DNA of 37,602 bases from positions 1-37,602 of the forward strand of contig JBCCQN010000064.1 in assembly GCA_039024315.1 (NCBI GenBank), read 5' to 3'. Below, in pieces: positions 34,314 through 37,602 of the stretch. The notes beneath the pieces were generated by a model. The model made no database searches. It worked only from the letters and a program-made list of their open reading frames with translations, and was not told where the DNA came from. Source of the DNA: JBCAWW01 sp039024315 (GTDB lineage: Bacteria; Bacteroidota; Bacteroidia; J057). Every line of letters begins with the position of its first letter. The stretch's first letter is position 1. The position numbers and the translations under genes are program-made.

Positions 34314-35447
34314 ATGGCAAAACTCTTTTTACCGATTATTTTATTGTTAGGCGTTTTCTGCTGGGCTTGTCAGGGCCTACAAACTAGCCCTGAGCTCCCT
34401 TTGCCGCCCTACCGATTGATCGCCTATGCTAGCGATTTGATGCCTCGCAGTAGTGCACAGATGTTGACCCATATCAATTTTTCCTTTGGCAATGTGGTTG
34501 AGGGAGAGGTTAAGATCGAAAGCAGAGATAGTCTGCGCCTGTCTCGTATGCACCGACTCAAAAGGTATAATCCCCATTTGCAAATTCTACTATCTGTAGG
34601 AGGTTGGGCTTGGTCGGATGGCTTTTCGGATGCCGCGCTTACAGATTCCTCTCGCCATCTTTTTGCGAGGAGTGCGGTAAGAGTGATGAAACACTTTCAG
34701 CTAGACGGCATTGATATAGATTGGGAGTATCCGGCGCAACCTGGAGATGATAATCCTCACCGACCGGAGGATACACAAAATTATACCCTCCTCTTGCAAA
34801 CCTTGCGTCAATATCTGGAAGCGCAAAGTCTCGTGGACAATCGCCCCCCCAACAAAGCCTATTTACTGACTGTGGCCACTGCCGCCAGTCAAAGCTTTTT
34901 AGATTTGACTGAAATGGACCAAGCCATCCAATATTTGGATTTTGTCAATGTCATGACCTATGATTTTTATGGTGCTTGGACGCCACAGACTGGGCACCAC
35001 GCCAATCTCAGACCTAGCGATACTACGGCCATGATTGAGCGTTCTGCGCAGCAGGCGATAACAGAACACTTAGCAGCAGGAATACCTAAAGAAAAGCTAG
35101 TTTTAGGCGCTGCTTTTTATGGCCGAGGCTGGACCGGAGTAAAGCCAGAAAAACAAGGACTTCATCAACCTTATGATGGAGAGGCACTTTCGGCTGCTTA
35201 TAAGGAGCTGGTAGCCGATTTTGCACGTTTGGAAGGAACCCTCAGTCTTTGGGATAGTACCGCTCAGACCCCCTTTTTATGGAATGAAGCGCAAAGAACC
35301 TTTTATAGTTATGAGGATACACTTTCCTTACGTTTGAAGGCAAATTATGTCCAGAATCAAGGACTGGGGGGGATGATGTTTTGGCATATAAGGCATGATA
35401 CGGCAGATGTATTGCTTGGCAGTATCTATCGAAATCTACAGCAGTAA
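34314..35447 (+). CDS. GH18 chitinase-like lipoprotein
   Basis: 377 aa. An N-terminal lipoprotein signal has a probable lipobox Cys at residue 19 (GVFCWACQ). The GH18 catalytic motif is DGIDIDWEYP (D131-E138), with Glu138 as the acid. Other family marks are ILLSVGGWAW, FVNVMTYDFYGAW, KLVLGAAFYGRGW and a terminal GGMMFWHI. The family hydrolyses beta-1,4-GlcNAc polymers through substrate-assisted catalysis. All key residues are present, so it is likely active, but peptidoglycan or host glycans are also possible substrates. An exact 17-nt copy of the REP core lies in the coding sequence (35038-35054), encoding ERSAQQ. Confidence 0.92.
   Translation: MAKLFLPIILLLGVFCWACQGLQTSPELPLPPYRLIAYASDLMPRSSAQMLTHINFSFGNVVEGEVKIESRDSLRLSRMHRLKRYNPHLQILLSVGGWAWSDGFSDAALTDSSRHLFARSAVRVMKHFQLDGIDIDWEYPAQPGDDNPHRPEDTQNYTLLLQTLRQYLEAQSLVDNRPPNKAYLLTVATAASQSFLDLTEMDQAIQYLDFVNVMTYDFYGAWTPQTGHHANLRPSDTTAMIERSAQQAITEHLAAGIPKEKLVLGAAFYGRGWTGVKPEKQGLHQPYDGEALSAAYKELVADFARLEGTLSLWDSTAQTPFLWNEAQRTFYSYEDTLSLRLKANYVQNQGLGGMMFWHIRHDTADVLLGSIYRNLQQ
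35038..35054 (+). repeat. REP core inside the GH18 gene
   Basis: AGCGTTCTGCGCAGCAG is identical to the right-arm core of REP pair A (8661-8677). It lies in frame within the GH18 coding sequence and encodes part of a normal-looking family segment (ERSAQQAITEHLAAGIP), so it does not disrupt the protein. Confidence 0.7.
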
Positions 35448-35500
35448 AGCGCTAATTTGGCGTTCTTGAGTTGAGCTCACCTGTATATCTGTAAGGTTTG

Positions 35501-35583
35501 CTGCTGCGCAGAACGCTTGCTTCTATTTTACCGCCAGCAAAATGTAGATTCAGGTCTGTAAAGAATAGCGTTCTGCGAAGCAG
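35501..35583. repeat. REP-like inverted pair E
   Basis: The left arm CTGCTGCGCAGAACGCTT (35501-35518) and right arm AGCGTT-CTGC-GAA-GCAG (35567-35583) form an inverted pair. The right arm changes only its loop (GAA for GCA) and keeps the stem. It lies between two tandem plus-strand genes. Confidence 0.85.
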
Positions 35584-35680
35584 AAATTGCCCACTAGCTC
35601 CCTTGACCTAAACCGATCTATCGCTCAAGCCTTGTCTCTCTACCCTAATCCTGCGCATTTTAGGCGGAGCCTAAAATGAA
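35584..35680 (+). pseudogene. Decayed fragment of a T9SS sorting-domain gene
   Basis: After REP arm E, one frame reads LPTSSLDLNRSIAQALSLYP then NPAH, then FRRSLK and a stop. The LYPNPAH core and the preceding Ala-Leu-rich linker are the hallmark start of a type A T9SS sorting domain. It is cut off within ten residues at a perfect hairpin, CATTTTAGGC/GCCTAAAATG with loop GGA (35656-35678). No start codon or upstream gene body remains. It is probably a relic truncated by repeat insertion. Confidence 0.5.
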
Positions 35681-35748
35681 AGTTTTGTCAGAAATACGAT
35701 CTTTCTTGATAATAATTTTGCTTTAACTTGGCCCTAGATTAAATCATC

Positions 35749-36087
35749 TTGGAAAAAGCAAGTCTCATATTAGGATTAAATATTTTGCTTAGCCTTATTT
35801 TTGTTTTTGCGATTTACGCAAAGCTTTTTGGGGTACAAGGGCCTAAGTTTACTCGTTGGGGGTTTGGTAAATGGTTTATTTATGTCGTGGCAGCTCTAGA
35901 GCTCGGGAGCATATTGGGTTTATATTTTTCCGGCTGGCAAGTCTTGTCTCTGCTGGTTCAGACAATCATCATTTTAGGAGCCTTAATCACCCTCTCGCGC
36001 AATCGAGAAGACACCAATAAGTTTTTTCTTCCCTTCTTAACGCTTAGTATTTTGATCGGCTACTTTTGTGTTTTACGTTTCTTCTAG
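35749..36087 (+). CDS. DoxX-like small membrane protein
   Basis: 112 aa with four predicted membrane helices, in DoxX/DoxD-like arrangement: FVFAIYAKLFG near the first helix, then WFIYVVAALELGSILGLYFS, a third helix and a terminal SILIGYFCVLRFF. The start appears to be TTG at 35749, since no ATG or GTG precedes the first helix. No clear ribosome binding site is visible. The DoxX family has diverse, poorly defined roles, so no specific function is proposed. Confidence 0.7.
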   Translation: MEKASLILGLNILLSLIFVFAIYAKLFGVQGPKFTRWGFGKWFIYVVAALELGSILGLYFSGWQVLSLLVQTIIILGALITLSRNREDTNKFFLPFLTLSILIGYFCVLRFF

Positions 36088-36282
36088 CCTAAAAACAAAA
36101 TCTGGATTTAAAGCCTAAATAATCCAGAAAATAGTGACCTCTTTCTTGTGTAAGCGTCTGATAATTAGTTGCATTTAATTTTACATATTTATTTATTGAG
36201 ATATCGGATATTTCCTTCTTGTAGAAAGATCGAAAAAACTGATATTTATATTACGTTGCATACAACTAATTAACCCAAAACT

Positions 36283-37125
36283 ATGAACGGAAAAGTTCTA
36301 TTATTGGTCCTGCTTTTTGTCGGCTGGCTATTTGCAGGTGCCTCGTGGTGGAATTGTCCGATTTGGGAAAACTGTGATGACGAAGTCGTAGAAGAAATGG
36401 TAGATGATACCTCTACGCCTGAAGTCAACGCGCCCAAAATCGGGATGAATTTACCTACAGGGCCTCTGACCTTTAGCTGGAGTGATCTAAACCCGCAAAC
36501 AAGTGGCCTTTTTCCTGCTTTCAGAGACTCCTTAGTGGGCTTGTTGAAAGACAATCAAAAATTTGAAATTGTCGGTAATTACTTTGCCAATGAAAAAACA
36601 CCTACTGGATTTGAGAATATGGGTCTCGCAAGAGCTACCAAAATCAGAGACTTGTTTTTACAAACGGGAATGGACAGTAGTCGCTTCAGGTTAAAGTCCT
36701 CCCTTAACGAACAAGACTACGACAGCATCAGTGGCAATTTTGTCGCTTCGGTGTTTAACTATAAGATTTCTTCTGCAACCATCGTAGAAGGCGAGGGCAA
36801 AGATTTTACCATATTTTTTCCTTTTGGCTCTAACCAGATGAACAGTGATCCTGCATTTGGCCTCAAGCTAGATGAGGCAGCGGCTTATCTCAAGTCCTCT
36901 GGTCGGCATGTGGTCCTGACTGGACATACCGACGCAAAAGGCGATCCTGAGAGAAATAAAGTGCTCGGCCTCAACCGAGCCAATGGTATCCGTCAAGAAC
37001 TGATGCAAAGAGGAGTAGCGATTTCACAAATCGATACTCGCTCCGAGGGAGAAAATGAACTCATGCTCCCCAACCAACCTGACGCCGACCAAAATCGTCG
37101 CGTCGAAGTTCACTTTCCCAATTAA
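36283..37125 (+). CDS. OmpA-family protein with degenerate N-terminal OmpA-like half
   Basis: 280 aa. One N-terminal membrane segment or signal (VLLLVLLFVGWLFAGASWW) is followed by an acidic linker. Residues ~65-150 look like a worn OmpA-like domain (FEIVGNYFANEKTP, GLARATKIRDLFLQTGMDSS). Residues ~170-280 are a complete OmpA-like peptidoglycan-binding domain (FTIFFPFGSNQMN, VVLTGHTDAKGDPERNKVLGLNRA, DQNRRVEVHF). The conserved Asp/Arg pair that grips diaminopimelate is present (HTDAKG and NRRVEV). It probably links the membrane to the cell wall. The next gene starts 22 nt downstream, so the two form an operon. Confidence 0.88.
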   Translation: MNGKVLLLVLLFVGWLFAGASWWNCPIWENCDDEVVEEMVDDTSTPEVNAPKIGMNLPTGPLTFSWSDLNPQTSGLFPAFRDSLVGLLKDNQKFEIVGNYFANEKTPTGFENMGLARATKIRDLFLQTGMDSSRFRLKSSLNEQDYDSISGNFVASVFNYKISSATIVEGEGKDFTIFFPFGSNQMNSDPAFGLKLDEAAAYLKSSGRHVVLTGHTDAKGDPERNKVLGLNRANGIRQELMQRGVAISQIDTRSEGENELMLPNQPDADQNRRVEVHFPN

Positions 37126-37147
37126 TCACGATTAACCTTTACTCCAC

Positions 37148-37602
37148 ATGAATTCCATCATACTACAAATACCCTTACTGGATACTCTTTTTCTCCCAGA
37201 CTGGGGAGGCACAGGGGGCTTTATCGAAGGCCTATTGATCATCCTAATCTCTTTTATCTTTGGTTATTTGATTCGTCAATCGATGATGAGCTCTCAGCTC
37301 AGGAGCTTGGAGGATATGAATCGCGCCCTAGAAGACGAAGTGGCTAGGCTCAAAGCCCGTAATAGCGAACTAGAAGCTAGTGGCAAAAATGTCGGAGTGC
37401 TCAATGGGCAGATTGGTGGTCTTAAGGCCGAACTGGAAGCCTGTACCAAGGCTCGTGGTGATTTACAATTACAGTTAGAAGCCTGCCAAAAAGAAACGGC
37501 TAGTCTGAAGGCTCAGGCCAGTACGATTGAGGCACCAGCGGCACCCCTTACGCAATCTAGAGGTTTAGTCTCCGATGCGGGAGCAGGGATCACGGCTACT
37601 CC
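37148..37602 (+). CDS. Membrane-anchored coiled-coil protein (3' end outside window)
   Basis: 151 codons are visible before the window edge. One membrane helix (FIEGLLIILISFIFGYLIRQ) at residues ~25-45 is followed by a long charged coiled coil (LRSLEDMNRALEDEVARLKA and similar heptads) with Cys in two LEAC turns. A Pro/Ala-rich linker then leads into a Gly/Ala-rich segment at the edge. It follows the OmpA-family gene by 22 nt and should be co-transcribed. A role with that protein in envelope organisation is inference; no family is assignable from this part. Confidence 0.8.
   Translation, partial: MNSIILQIPLLDTLFLPDWGGTGGFIEGLLIILISFIFGYLIRQSMMSSQLRSLEDMNRALEDEVARLKARNSELEASGKNVGVLNGQIGGLKAELEACTKARGDLQLQLEACQKETASLKAQASTIEAPAAPLTQSRGLVSDAGAGITAT

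Overview
This window looks like a chromosomal segment of a Bacteroidota bacterium, most likely from the Saprospiria/Lewinella-like lineage; this placement is inferred from gene content. Supporting signs are several cargo proteins with type IX secretion system (T9SS) C-terminal sorting domains, a giant HYR-repeat surface protein, LytS/LytTR-type signalling, TTG starts with little Shine-Dalgarno signal, and an S41 protease, nuoI and hslV typical of the phylum. I see no rRNA, tRNA, CRISPR array, prophage or transposase gene.

Layout. Bases 1-8433 (+) hold a secreted-protein operon: the 3' part of a giant HYR adhesin with a C-type lectin domain nested inside one repeat and two dockerin-like EF-hand loops at its end, then a T9SS cargo protein 8 nt downstream. 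Bases 8716-14963 (-) hold rsmI, a LytTR response regulator, its likely LytS-type membrane kinase, hslV and a lone nuoI. The 733-nt non-coding stretch between hslV and the kinase is the most unusual place in the window. It carries four direct repeats spaced 21-22 nt that fit the LytTR box consensus, a promoter-like element, a short structured transcript candidate ending in two back-to-back intrinsic terminators, and an AT-rich block with DnaA-box-like nonamers. Bases 15130-22146 hold a UbiA prenyltransferase, a secreted T9SS protein with five copies of an unrecognised ~112-aa repeat, and tex. Bases 22452-28919 hold an orphan TPR histidine kinase, a voltage-gated-type K+ channel, a secreted metzincin-like protease and a small exported protein. 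Bases 29148-35447 hold a CtpA/Prc protease, a tadA-maf pair, a NIDO/T9SS protein, D-lactate dehydrogenase and a GH18 lipoprotein. Bases 35749-37602 hold a DoxX-like membrane protein, an OmpA-family protein and the start of a membrane-anchored coiled-coil protein.

Five intergenic regions carry one family of paired, inverted REP-like hairpins (consensus AAGCGTT-CYGC-GCA-GCRG). Stem changes in this family are compensatory between copies. An exact copy of the core also lies inside the GH18 coding sequence. The region after the GH18 gene appears to contain a decayed fragment of a T9SS sorting domain.

Functionally, the window combines envelope and secretion genes (adhesin, cargo proteins, proteases, chitinase-like enzyme, OmpA) with two sensory systems and scattered housekeeping genes. 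The LytTR system and its nearby box array are the best candidate for a previously undescribed regulatory unit.
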